A stretch of 50,451 nucleotides of DNA from an uncultured Bacilli bacterium. GTDB taxonomy: Bacteria > Bacillota_I > Bacilli_A > RF39 > UBA660. Location: NCBI GenBank assembly GCA_934130405.1, contig CAKOXX010000009.1, forward strand, positions 1 to 50,451. The letters run 5' to 3'. This document shows, one piece after another, positions 41,190-49,818 of the stretch. Numbering within the stretch: the stretch's first letter is position 1; the number at the start of each line of letters is the position of its first letter. Made by a program: the position numbers and the translations under genes. The notes beneath the pieces are model-generated. The model was not told where the DNA came from. It did no database searches and saw only the letters and a list, made by a program, of their open reading frames with translations.

Positions 41190-43112
41190 ATGGTAAAAAT
41201 GTCAACATTTGACACCTTAACAGTTGTAAAACGAAGTGGTCAAAGAACTAACTTTCAAGGAGAAAAAATAGCACTAGCTATTCAAAAAGCCTTTCATTCA
41301 TTAGATATTCCTTATAAAGATGAAGATGTTAATAAAGTCTATTCGAAAGTTCTTAAGAAAATAGAAAAAGAATATCAAGATAGAAAAACAATTAATATTG
41401 AAAATATTCAAGATTTAATTGAGGAAGTTTTAAAAGAAAATAACTTTCAAGATGTTTATCTTGCTTTTAAAACTTATCGTGAACATCGAAACGCTTCAAG
41501 ATCTGCTTTTGTCATGAAACAACAACACAAGTTTTTAAAAGCTATTGAAAGACTCGGTCTTAATAACATTGATGACAATATAAAGGAATCACCTAACTCT
41601 TTTCTCTTACAATTTGGAGAAACTATTTCTACAGAATTTGCAAAAGCTTATCTTTTAGATACTAAAACCGTAAGAAGCCAAGATGCTGGTATTTTCTATC
41701 TCCATTCTTTAGAAACAGTACCACTAGGAATGATTGCAAGTTGTGATGTTGATATCTTAGAACTTATGAGTCTTGATACTGATTTTGCTAAAGAACTTAA
41801 TAATATCAATGAAACAACTATATTCTTAAATAGACTAAAGTTATATTTAGATAACCTTAGTAAAGAAATCTATCAAAGTATTTCTCTTATTAATTTTGAT
41901 TTAGTAATAGAAAAGATAATATTAAAAGATTTTAAAACAATCTTAAAAGAATATCTAACTCTTTATCTTGATTCTTCTTTTCTAAATAGTTATATCAAGA
42001 TTAATAATATAGATAATATCAACTCTTTTGATATAACACCTACTTATTTCGAGATAAAACAAAACACTCCTTTGTACTTAACTTTTGAAAGATTAATTAA
42101 ATCAGCCCATAATAAAACAGTCAATAATTTAACTAATTCGCTACAACAATTTTTTAAGAGTATTGATTTTAATACTGCTATTAATTTTGGAACTAATCAA
42201 GAAGTAAGTGATTTAATACTAAAAGCAATAGTAAATAACAAAAAAGTTGAATACTACTATAAAGGTAATATGACTAGTGAAATAGCAAGTTATATGTTGA
42301 AATATAATAATTTATATTTTATTAATAAAAGTTCTTCTTTTAATAAAGCATTCAAAGAAGATATCAATTATGGTTTTAATGCTACTAGAGTAATAGAAGA
42401 CAATACCACTATCGATAAAAAGATATGTGGAGGAAAAGGAAACATCTCTTGTATATCAATAAATATCGTCAGAATAGCACTTAAGAGCAAGAATAATGAT
42501 AATGACTATCGATTATTCTATCAAGAGCTAGAACAAGTCTTAAAACAAGCAAAAGATGCCCTTTTAGAAAGATTTGAATTACAAGTAAATAAAACAATTC
42601 TCCACTTTCCTACTTTATATCAACTAGGGTCATGGCATGATGGTGAAAAATTAAAAGAAAAAGACCGTCTAAGAAAGTTATTAAAACATGGCACTCTAGC
42701 ATTTCATATCGTCGGTCTAGAAGAAGCAATTTATACACTTACTGATAAGAAAGATGAAGAAGATACTTATAATCTAGCAAAAGACATTCTAAAATTTATG
42801 AAGAAAAAGATAGATACCTTTAGTGAGCAAAACAACTTAAACTTTGTATTAACAGCATATCAAGATGATATTATAGAAACAGAGTTTAAAAAGCAAGACG
42901 CCGCTATATTCGGTAAAATAAAAGATGTCACTAATAAAGATAAGTACAGTAACGGTATTGATTTATCAATTGATACCTTAAAACAAGCCACTCTTCAAAA
43001 GTATCTATTAGGAGGAACATCTCTAGATATAATTTGTAAAAATGAAAAGCAACTTTTAGAAAAGTATCAATATCTAAAAGACAGTGATGTTGGTTGTTTC
43101 AGAGTTAATTAA
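41190..43112 (+). CDS. NrdD-like ATP-cone protein lacking the zinc and glycyl-radical domain
   Basis: 640 aa. An N-terminal ATP-cone (about 10-105, VVKRSGQRTNFQGEKIALAIQKA) is followed by a barrel that is clearly NrdD-like: GGKGNISCISINIVRIAL, LLKHGTLAFHIVGLEEAI, LNFVLTAYQDDIIETEF and IFGKIKDVTNKDKYSNGIDL all match positions conserved in class III reductases. The protein ends at DSDVGCFRVN, exactly where the four-cysteine zinc site and the glycyl-radical loop begin in NrdD, and a terminator follows at once, so no remnant of the domain remains. Without a radical glycine it cannot be a stand-alone reductase. It may regulate NrdD, sense nucleotides or be a pseudoenzyme. It is transcribed divergently from nrdDG and begins MVK like nrdD. 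Confidence 0.85.
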   Translation: MVKMSTFDTLTVVKRSGQRTNFQGEKIALAIQKAFHSLDIPYKDEDVNKVYSKVLKKIEKEYQDRKTINIENIQDLIEEVLKENNFQDVYLAFKTYREHRNASRSAFVMKQQHKFLKAIERLGLNNIDDNIKESPNSFLLQFGETISTEFAKAYLLDTKTVRSQDAGIFYLHSLETVPLGMIASCDVDILELMSLDTDFAKELNNINETTIFLNRLKLYLDNLSKEIYQSISLINFDLVIEKIILKDFKTILKEYLTLYLDSSFLNSYIKINNIDNINSFDITPTYFEIKQNTPLYLTFERLIKSAHNKTVNNLTNSLQQFFKSIDFNTAINFGTNQEVSDLILKAIVNNKKVEYYYKGNMTSEIASYMLKYNNLYFINKSSSFNKAFKEDINYGFNATRVIEDNTTIDKKICGGKGNISCISINIVRIALKSKNNDNDYRLFYQELEQVLKQAKDALLERFELQVNKTILHFPTLYQLGSWHDGEKLKEKDRLRKLLKHGTLAFHIVGLEEAIYTLTDKKDEEDTYNLAKDILKFMKKKIDTFSEQNNLNFVLTAYQDDIIETEFKKQDAAIFGKIKDVTNKDKYSNGIDLSIDTLKQATLQKYLLGGTSLDIICKNEKQLLEKYQYLKDSDVGCFRVN

Positions 43113-43118
43113 TCAAAA

Positions 43119-43158
43119 AAAATAGCTTAACTTTTATCTGTTGAGCTATTTATTTTTT
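43119..43158. terminator. Bidirectional terminator
   Basis: AAATAGCTTAAC pairs with GTTGAGCTATTT around TTTTATCT, with A8 before and a T-run after. It serves the NrdD-like gene and the convergent surface-paralog operon. Confidence 0.85.
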
Positions 43159-43161
43159 GTA

Positions 43162-45024
43162 TCAATTAGTTGCAACAACATATGGATTTAGAGCAGTTCC
43201 ATCTCCTTTTGTTATTTGAACATCAGAGCGAAGATTTATGACTGGCCTTACACCAAAGGAAGAAGCAACATAATTATTATCCAAATTACCAAGTGACCTA
43301 ACCGTCCAAATAAATGCCATTGAATAATAAGATGAAAAGAGGTAAGGAGACATTGTCCAAAAGTATTGACCATTATATAGATAATAATTACTATTTGCTA
43401 TATTATATACTCCGCCGGCCATTGCTACTTCGTCTGCAGTAATTAGTGAAATTGGATAATCTAAATTTGCACTTGTATTTGATACTTTGAATTTATCATT
43501 ATCTTGTGTACACTTTAAAACTGGCGTTTTATCATTATATAACTTATTAAAAGTATTATAATAAGTTATTTCATTTATTAAATAGCCAGAACCACTCAAA
43601 ATACTTCTGTCATTACAAAATGTTTCATCTGCTATATATGATGTATAATCTGTTAAATTATTTTTGTACCATACATCTATAGTATTTTTTATAGATGAAT
43701 TTGTATTATTAGTAACCGCATCGTCATAGCTATCACTACTATATGAAATTGGTTGAACGTTCATTCTATTATCGCTAGAATATCCCGTTATTTTATAAAC
43801 TACATTACAACTCGTATTTAAACAACTGTATAAATTACCTGATACAATTTCGCTAGAATTATCTTTCCATGTTAATTGTTTTATGGTTCCAGTTAAAGTG
43901 AACTTCTTGGTTGTTTCATCAAAAGTGTAACCTGTGCCAAAGGTGTATTTTTGCGTGTTGGTAAACCAATCATAACCTGTTGTTTCATTATTTTCATGAA
44001 GTGAAAAGTTTTCATTATATTTATAACCAACGTATGCTGGATCCCAATATTTACTATTATATTGGGATTTTCCTATTGCTGTCGCTTCTCCGGTATCACT
44101 GGTTGTCTTTCCGGAATATATCATTCGAATACTACCATCGCCATTTCGACGGATGATTCTCCAAGTATATCCGGCAAATGATACGTAATTATTCTTAACT
44201 GCTCCTCGGTAATAATAACTAGCTCCGTCATCATCTTCCGCCATGAATAATCCTTCATCTGTCGTTGCAGTTTTAGAAAAATCCGGTGTACCCTTTGCAT
44301 TAATATTAGTCTTTGCACTTTCTACATTAGATTCATGATTATTCATTACCAACATACAATCTGATAATGTATTAAAACCATTATCTTTACAATAAGTATC
44401 TTCTACTTCGGCTACGGTATCACTTGTTTGTCCATAGACATTGACCTTTACTTTATATACTAATCCACCATTATCATTCTGTGGATTATAACTTTCATCT
44501 ACCCATAATCTTAAACGGTATTTTATCTCTGTATCTCCTTGTTGATTTAAATTTCCCACAAATAAACTCATCATATCAGATGGTCTTCCGGTATAAACAT
44601 TACTGGTTGGATCTTCTGAATAAGTCTTTGGGGGCATTGCTTCTTCTTCACTTCCATCAGAATTGACTTTTGTTAGATAGAATTTTACATTTTTTCCAGA
44701 AAAAGTATTACCATTTTCTTCTTTCACTGCTATTTCATAGTTGATATCTGTATTTCCTGCTATTGATGATTTAACAGTAAAATCAAAGTATTCTCCTGAA
44801 TTTGATAACTTCTTTCCAGTCGTATCTGTTGTAGGAAGAGCATTATTCATAGATATAACATTAGTACTTTCTACATATTCCATAGAAATAGCACCGGTCG
44901 TAATGGTATTCAATTTTTGACCGGTACCTGTATAAGAAAAAGCTGCATAACTAATACCAATTACAACTAGCAATAAAACAGTCACTAATATTATTACTAA
45001 ATAATTTTTTCTAGTTTTAGTCAT
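43162..45024 (-). CDS. Large surface protein, hypervariable C-type-lectin-like family, paralog 3
   Basis: 620 aa, last of three tandem paralogs. Same architecture: basic start MTKTRKNYL, hydrophobic anchor or signal segment (about 9-28, ending GISYAAF), TTGAISM beta domain, lectin-like C-terminal domain. A longer frame reaches 45057, but ATG 45024 is preceded by GGGAGGATTT and aligns with the other paralogs' starts. The C-terminal patch (FSSYYSMAFIWTVRSLGNLDNNYVASSFG) is one codon shorter than in the others, AT-rich, and has SL in place of the constant PS. It therefore looks older or no longer retargeted. Translation follows paralog 4 after 19 nt. Confidence 0.75.
   Translation of the reverse strand: MTKTRKNYLVIILVTVLLLVVIGISYAAFSYTGTGQKLNTITTGAISMEYVESTNVISMNNALPTTDTTGKKLSNSGEYFDFTVKSSIAGNTDINYEIAVKEENGNTFSGKNVKFYLTKVNSDGSEEEAMPPKTYSEDPTSNVYTGRPSDMMSLFVGNLNQQGDTEIKYRLRLWVDESYNPQNDNGGLVYKVKVNVYGQTSDTVAEVEDTYCKDNGFNTLSDCMLVMNNHESNVESAKTNINAKGTPDFSKTATTDEGLFMAEDDDGASYYYRGAVKNNYVSFAGYTWRIIRRNGDGSIRMIYSGKTTSDTGEATAIGKSQYNSKYWDPAYVGYKYNENFSLHENNETTGYDWFTNTQKYTFGTGYTFDETTKKFTLTGTIKQLTWKDNSSEIVSGNLYSCLNTSCNVVYKITGYSSDNRMNVQPISYSSDSYDDAVTNNTNSSIKNTIDVWYKNNLTDYTSYIADETFCNDRSILSGSGYLINEITYYNTFNKLYNDKTPVLKCTQDNDKFKVSNTSANLDYPISLITADEVAMAGGVYNIANSNYYLYNGQYFWTMSPYLFSSYYSMAFIWTVRSLGNLDNNYVASSFGVRPVINLRSDVQITKGDGTALNPYVVATN
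43244..43359 (-). repeat. Degenerate or frozen VR-equivalent of surface paralog 3
   Basis: 116 bp at the position of the 119-bp variable regions of the other paralogs. By hand count GC is about 36% against about 56% in paralog 4, and otherwise constant codons differ. It does not look like a recent copy of the same template. Confidence 0.55.
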
Positions 45025-45043
45025 AAAGAAATCCTCCCTTCTA

Positions 45044-46903
45044 TTATTGAACGACATATGGATTTAAAGCTGTTCCATCTCCCTTGGTTATCAGTGTATC
45101 TACTTTTAAATTGATAACTGGACGGGTCCCGTAGGAGCCTGTGACGGCGCGCCAATCAAACAGACCGCCCGAAGGAAGGACGTTCCAAACATACGCAAGA
45201 GAGTGGTTTGAAGAGAAGAAAGACGGAGACAACGTCCAGAAGTATTGTCCATTATATAGATAATAATTACTATTTAGCGTATTCCATACTCCTCCGGCCA
45301 TTGCTACTTCATCAGCTGTAATAAGTGAGATTGGATAATCTAACTTAGCACTTGCATTTGATACTTTAAATTTATCATTATCTTGTGCACATTTTAAACT
45401 TGGTGTTTTCTTTTCATATAAACGTCCATATGCTCCGTAAGTTGTTGTTGGTGTCGTTAAATAACCATTACCCCATTTTATATTTCTATCATTACAAAAT
45501 ATTTCATCTGCTAAATACAATGCATAATTTGTTAAATTATTTTTATACCATGTGTCTAAGGTACCCTTCATAGTTGATTTTGTATTATTTATTACTGCAT
45601 CGGCATAACTATCACTACTATATGAGATAGGTTGAACAGTCATTCTGGTATCACTTTGATATCCTGTTATTTTATATACTACATTACAACTTGTATTTAA
45701 ACAACTATATAATTTTCCTGATACAATTTCATCATGGTTATCTTTCCATGTTAATTGCTTAATAGTTCCAGTTAAAGTGAATTTCTTGGTTGATTCATCA
45801 AATGTATATCCTGTTCCAAAGTTGTATTTTGTTGTATTGGTAAACCAATCATATCCAGTTGTTTCATTATTTTCGTGTAGTGAAAATTTTTCATTATATT
45901 TATATCCAACATATGCTGAATCCCAGTATTTTTCATTAAATTTAGAATTTCCTATTGCTGTCGTTTCTCCTGTATCCGATGTCGTTTTTCCGGAATATAT
46001 CATTCGAATACTACCATCGCCATTTCGACGGATGATTCTCCAAGTATATCCGGCAAATGATACGTAATTATTCTTAACTGCTCCTCGGTAATAATAACTA
46101 GCTCCGTCATCATCTTCTGACATAAATAAACCTTCATCAGTTGTTGCTGTCTTGGAAAAATCTGGGGTTCCTTTAGCAGTGATGTTAGTTTTAGCACTTT
46201 CCACTGAAGTTTCATGATTATTCATTACTAACATACAATCTGATAAAGTATTAAATCCATTATCCTTACAATAAGTATCTTCTACTTCTGCTACCGTATC
46301 ACTTGTTTGTCCATAAACATTTATTTTTACTTTATATACTAATCCACCATTATCATCCTGCGGATTATAACTTTCATCTACCCACATTCTCAATCTATAT
46401 TTTATTTCTGTATCACCTTGTTGATTAAGATTGCCAACAAATAAACTCATCATATCAGATGGTCTTCCTGTATAGACATTACTGGTTGGGTCCTCTGAAT
46501 AAGTTTTAGGAGGCATTGCTTCTTCTTCAGTACCATCAGAATTTACTTTTGTTAGATAAAACTTTACATTCTTTCCAGCAAAAGTATTACCATTCTCTTC
46601 TTTGGCTGCTATCTCATAGTTGATATCGGTATTTCCTGTGATTGATGATTTAACAGTAAAATCAAAATATTCTCCTGAATTCAATAATTTCTTTCCAGTA
46701 GAATCTGTTGTAGGAAGAGCATTATTCATAGATATAACATTAATACTTTCTACATATTCCATAGAAATAGCTCCGGTCGTAATAGTGTTTAACTTTTGAC
46801 CTGTTCCTGTATAAGAAAAAGCAGCATAACTAATACCAATTACAACTAATAATAGAAATGTTACTAAAACAATCACCAAATAGTTTTTTCTGTTTTTAGT
46901 CAC
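45044..46903 (-). CDS. Large surface protein, hypervariable C-type-lectin-like family, paralog 4
   Basis: 619 aa, middle gene of the three-gene tandem. It starts MTKNRKNYLVIVLVTFLLL, a basic then hydrophobic leader nearly identical to paralog 3, with the same N-terminal beta domain and lectin-like C-terminal domain. The variable patch reads FSSNHSLAYVWNVLPSGGLFDWRAVTGSYGTRP, inside a strikingly GC-rich stretch. Large parts of the body are identical at DNA level to paralogs 3 and 5, so recombination among them is likely. GGAGGGGATACTTG precedes the start, 16 nt after the stop of paralog 5. No sorting motif is present, so retention would rely on the N-terminal hydrophobic segment or on other proteins. 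Confidence 0.75.
   Translation of the reverse strand: MTKNRKNYLVIVLVTFLLLVVIGISYAAFSYTGTGQKLNTITTGAISMEYVESINVISMNNALPTTDSTGKKLLNSGEYFDFTVKSSITGNTDINYEIAAKEENGNTFAGKNVKFYLTKVNSDGTEEEAMPPKTYSEDPTSNVYTGRPSDMMSLFVGNLNQQGDTEIKYRLRMWVDESYNPQDDNGGLVYKVKINVYGQTSDTVAEVEDTYCKDNGFNTLSDCMLVMNNHETSVESAKTNITAKGTPDFSKTATTDEGLFMSEDDDGASYYYRGAVKNNYVSFAGYTWRIIRRNGDGSIRMIYSGKTTSDTGETTAIGNSKFNEKYWDSAYVGYKYNEKFSLHENNETTGYDWFTNTTKYNFGTGYTFDESTKKFTLTGTIKQLTWKDNHDEIVSGKLYSCLNTSCNVVYKITGYQSDTRMTVQPISYSSDSYADAVINNTKSTMKGTLDTWYKNNLTNYALYLADEIFCNDRNIKWGNGYLTTPTTTYGAYGRLYEKKTPSLKCAQDNDKFKVSNASAKLDYPISLITADEVAMAGGVWNTLNSNYYLYNGQYFWTLSPSFFSSNHSLAYVWNVLPSGGLFDWRAVTGSYGTRPVINLKVDTLITKGDGTALNPYVVQ
45120..45238 (-). repeat. 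DGR-like variable region (VR) of surface paralog 4
   Basis: 119 bp, gap-free with the VRs of paralogs 1, 2 and 5. GC is about 56% by hand count, far above the surrounding gene. Variable codons are mostly NNC or NNT. Confidence 0.6.
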
Positions 46904-46919
46904 AAGTATCCCCTCCTCT

Positions 46920-48791
46920 CTATGATTGAACTACATATGGATTCAAAGCTGTTCCATCACCTTTTGTTATTTGAGTATCTGATTTTAAATTTATTACTGG
47001 ACGGGTTCCGATGGAATAGGCTACGTGATTCCAAGGATCCAGACTGCCTGAAGGATTCATGTACCAAACTCGAGCATTAGAACGGTACGACTCGAAGTGA
47101 GACGGAGACAGCGTCCAGAAGTATTGTCCATTATATAGATAATAATTACTATTTGCTGTATTATATACTCCTCCTGCCATCGCCACTTCATCTGCTGTAA
47201 TAAGTGAGATTGGATAATCTAGTTTTGCACTTGCATTTGATACTTTAAATTTATCATTATCTTGTACACATTTTAAGCTTGGTGTTCTCTTATTATATAA
47301 ACGATTGAATGCCCCATAGTATGTTGTTGGTGTTGTTAAATAGCCTGATCCTCCTGTTACACTTCTATCATTACAAAATATTTCATCTGCTATATATGAA
47401 GCATAACTTGTTAAATTATTTTTATACCATGTATCTAAGGTACCCTTCATAGTTGAATTTGTATTATTTATTACTGCATCTGCATAACTATCACTACTAT
47501 ACGAAATTGGTTGTACTATCATTGTTGTATCATTTGAATATCCTGTTATTTTATATACTACATTACAACTTGTATTTAAACAACTATATAGTTTTCCTGA
47601 TACAATTTCACTTGAATTATCTTTCCATGTTAATTGTTTAATAGTTCCTGTTAAAGTAAATTTCTTTGTTGATTCATCAAATGTGTATCCTGTCCCAAAA
47701 TTGTATTTTTGGGTATTAGTAAACCAATTGTATCCTGTTGTTTCATTGTTTTCATATAATGAGAATTTCTCATTATATTTATATCCAACATATGCTGGAT
47801 CCCAGTATTTACTATTATATTGTGAATTTCCGATTGTTACTGTTGTTCCTGTATCTGATGTTGATTTTCCCGAATAGATTAAACGGACACTACCGTCTCC
47901 ATTACGACGGATTATTCTCCATGTAAATCCTGCGAATGACACATAATTATTTCTTACTGCTCCTCGGTAATAATAACTAGTTCCTTCATCATCTGCTGCT
48001 GCATATAAACCATCTTCTTCATCACTATTTGGTGCAATTTTAGCAAAGTTTGGTGTTCCTTTTGCCACAATTGCGGTTCCTGCTGCTTCTGCACTTGCTT
48101 CATGATTATTCATAACAAGCATACAATCTGATAAAGTATTGAAACCATTGTCTTTGCAATATGTATCTTCTACTTCTGCTACTGTATCGCTTGTTTGTCC
48201 ATAAACATTTACTTTTACTTTATATATTAAACCACCATTATCGTTCTGTGGATTATAACTTTCATCTACCCACATTCTCAATCTATATTTTATTTCTGTA
48301 TCTCCTTGTTGATTAAGATTGCCAACAAATAAACTCATCATATCAGATGGTCTTCCTGTATAGACATTACTGGTTGGGTCCTCTGAATAAGTTTTAGGAG
48401 GCATTGCTTCTTCTTCACTTCCGTCAGAATTGACTTTTGTTAGATAGAATTTTACATTTTGTCCAGAAAAAGTATTACCATTTTCTTCTTTTGCTGCTAT
48501 CTCATAGTTGATATCTGTATTTCCTGCTATTGATGATTTAACGGTAAAATCAAAGTATTCTCCTGAGTTTGATAACTTCTTTCCAGTAGAATCAGTCGTT
48601 GGAAGAGCATTATTCATTGAAATGACATTAGTACTTTCAACATATTCCATAGAGATTGCACCAGTCGTAATGGTATTTAATTTTTGACCAGTTCCTGTAT
48701 AAGAAAATGCTGCATAACTGATACCAATTATTGCTATTAATAAAATTAAGATAAGTATTATAAATAAAAAAGATTTGTTTTTATTACGCAT
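46920..48791 (-). CDS. Large surface protein, hypervariable C-type-lectin-like family, paralog 5
   Basis: 623 aa, first gene of the three-gene tandem and the one directly behind the operon promoter and leader. Short basic start (MRNKNKS), hydrophobic segment (about 8-27), TTGAISM beta domain, lectin-like C-terminal domain. A region around residues 240-268 (ASAEAAGTAIVAKGTPNFAKIAPNSDEEDG) is longer and differs from the other paralogs, marking local exchange or drift. The variable patch reads FESYRSNARVWYMNPSG...DPWNHVAYSIG. The start aligns with the other paralogs, although the upstream AGAAAGTAGG is a weak ribosome site. Confidence 0.75.
   Translation of the reverse strand: MRNKNKSFLFIILILILLIAIIGISYAAFSYTGTGQKLNTITTGAISMEYVESTNVISMNNALPTTDSTGKKLSNSGEYFDFTVKSSIAGNTDINYEIAAKEENGNTFSGQNVKFYLTKVNSDGSEEEAMPPKTYSEDPTSNVYTGRPSDMMSLFVGNLNQQGDTEIKYRLRMWVDESYNPQNDNGGLIYKVKVNVYGQTSDTVAEVEDTYCKDNGFNTLSDCMLVMNNHEASAEAAGTAIVAKGTPNFAKIAPNSDEEDGLYAAADDEGTSYYYRGAVRNNYVSFAGFTWRIIRRNGDGSVRLIYSGKSTSDTGTTVTIGNSQYNSKYWDPAYVGYKYNEKFSLYENNETTGYNWFTNTQKYNFGTGYTFDESTKKFTLTGTIKQLTWKDNSSEIVSGKLYSCLNTSCNVVYKITGYSNDTTMIVQPISYSSDSYADAVINNTNSTMKGTLDTWYKNNLTSYASYIADEIFCNDRSVTGGSGYLTTPTTYYGAFNRLYNKRTPSLKCVQDNDKFKVSNASAKLDYPISLITADEVAMAGGVYNTANSNYYLYNGQYFWTLSPSHFESYRSNARVWYMNPSGSLDPWNHVAYSIGTRPVINLKSDTQITKGDGTALNPYVVQS
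46999..47117 (-). repeat. DGR-like variable region (VR) of surface paralog 5
   Basis: 119 bp. It shares the constant frame of the VRs at 1816, 22511 and 45120 and keeps AAT at two variable columns, consistent with an AAY-rich template. Confidence 0.6.
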
Positions 48792-48987
48792 AACCTAAGA
48801 CCTACTTTCTATTTTAGTATTTAACAAAAAAGATAGATTTATACCTTTTTGATATTAATCTATCATTGAAAAAAGAAAGTAGGTGCACTACTTCTTACAT
48901 TAGTATTTAGTTTTTGACAGTTTTCTACTACTACCACAACTGTCTCCTACCTTCCTATCTTTATTAAATATCAGTATTCTTGACATT
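48792..48987 (-). promoter_or_regulatory. Structured leader RNA of the three-gene surface operon
   Basis: An untranslated leader of about 195 nt with the same first block (GTCAAGAATACTGATAT), a GGTAGG block that can pair with CACCTACTTTC, and the terminator-like hairpin. Unlike the leaders of paralogs 1 and 2 it lacks the G10 tract. Instead it has a different interior hairpin, GACAGTT/AACTGTC (about 48917-48948). Confidence 0.5.
48826..48864 (-). terminator. Terminator-like hairpin inside the leader of the three-gene surface operon
   Basis: GATAGATT pairs with AATCTATC on the transcript, followed by a U-run, about 35 nt before ATG 48791. Confidence 0.5.
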
Positions 48988-48990
48988 TTA

Positions 48991-49019
48991 ATCATATCAT
49001 AATACTTGACTTTTAACAA
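48991..49019 (-). promoter_or_regulatory. Promoter of the three-gene surface operon
   Basis: Minus strand TTGTTA (49014-49019), 17-nt spacer, TATGAT (48991-48996). Context matches the promoters of paralogs 1 and 2. Confidence 0.65.
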
Positions 49020-49046
49020 CAGGAAAAAATTGAGAAAATTACAAAC

Positions 49047-49070
49047 AAAAAAGAAGAAATTAATCTTCTT
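49047..49070 (-). terminator. Intrinsic terminator of the htrA-49069 unit
   Basis: On the minus strand AAGAAGA pairs with TTCTTCTT around TTAAT, followed by a T-run. It overlaps the stop of the 49069 gene. Confidence 0.65.
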
Positions 49071-49806
49071 ACTTAACTTTTATTGATGTAGTACTATTAG
49101 TTGGTCTAATACCAAACTTTAATACTTCATGTTTAGGTTCAGACATTGTAACAAAATATTCGTTAGAAGTCTTTCCTTCTTCTAAAGTCATTAATCCTTC
49201 ATAGCGATTAGTTATACCAGTATCATCAAATTGATAAATTTTTGTTACTAATAATCCTTGTGATGATGATTCTATTTCAGTTAAAGATGCATTATATTTA
49301 GAAATGCTTTTTCTATTTAGATAGTAATCACCAATGACAATATTATCACAATCATCTTTATTAAAAGAGGCTTTTCCCATAATTAAATTATTATGATAAG
49401 TTAAAAATATTCTATCTTTATTATCCATAGTTGGATAGAATCCACAAGTATTGATTCCTTTCTCCTCTTTTTCCTTTTCTTCATCCAAAGAGAAATTCTT
49501 AACTCTTAAACTTTCCATTTTAATTTTACCAATTTTTATTTGACGAACAGCATTTCTATTAGTCAAAGTAAGTTTCATCTCTCCTATATTTTCTTCAATA
49601 TAAGAAGAAATCATATCAAATAAAGTACTATTGATTTCATCTCTTCTATAACCAGTTAAGAGATATAAACATAACTCCGTAATATCACCATAATCAGCTT
49701 TTTTTAACTCACTCAAATGTTCATTTAAATATTCAAAAGCTCCTGTTACTAAATCAACACCATATTGACTTATAATCTTTTTTTCAACTGGTACATTTCT
49801 CACCAT
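49069..49806 (-). CDS. Hypothetical protein downstream of htrA
   Basis: 245 aa, no signal peptide or membrane helix, no family recognised. The N-terminal 95 residues look helical (two helices with acidic faces, DITELCLYLLTGYRRDEINST). The remainder is beta-rich and ends in a polar tail. AAAGGAGTGAG precedes ATG 49806. It lies 12 nt after the htrA stop and is probably co-transcribed with it, ending in a terminator. No function can be given. Confidence 0.7.
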   Translation of the reverse strand: MVRNVPVEKKIISQYGVDLVTGAFEYLNEHLSELKKADYGDITELCLYLLTGYRRDEINSTLFDMISSYIEENIGEMKLTLTNRNAVRQIKIGKIKMESLRVKNFSLDEEKEKEEKGINTCGFYPTMDNKDRIFLTYHNNLIMGKASFNKDDCDNIVIGDYYLNRKSISKYNASLTEIESSSQGLLVTKIYQFDDTGITNRYEGLMTLEEGKTSNEYFVTMSEPKHEVLKFGIRPTNSTTSIKVK

Positions 49807-49818
49807 TACTCACTCCTT

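Noticed and set aside
45025..45057. Upstream start MSFNNRREDFF for surface paralog 3
   Set aside because: It overlaps the end of paralog 4, lacks a ribosome site and does not align with the other paralogs; ATG 45024 has GGGAGGA.
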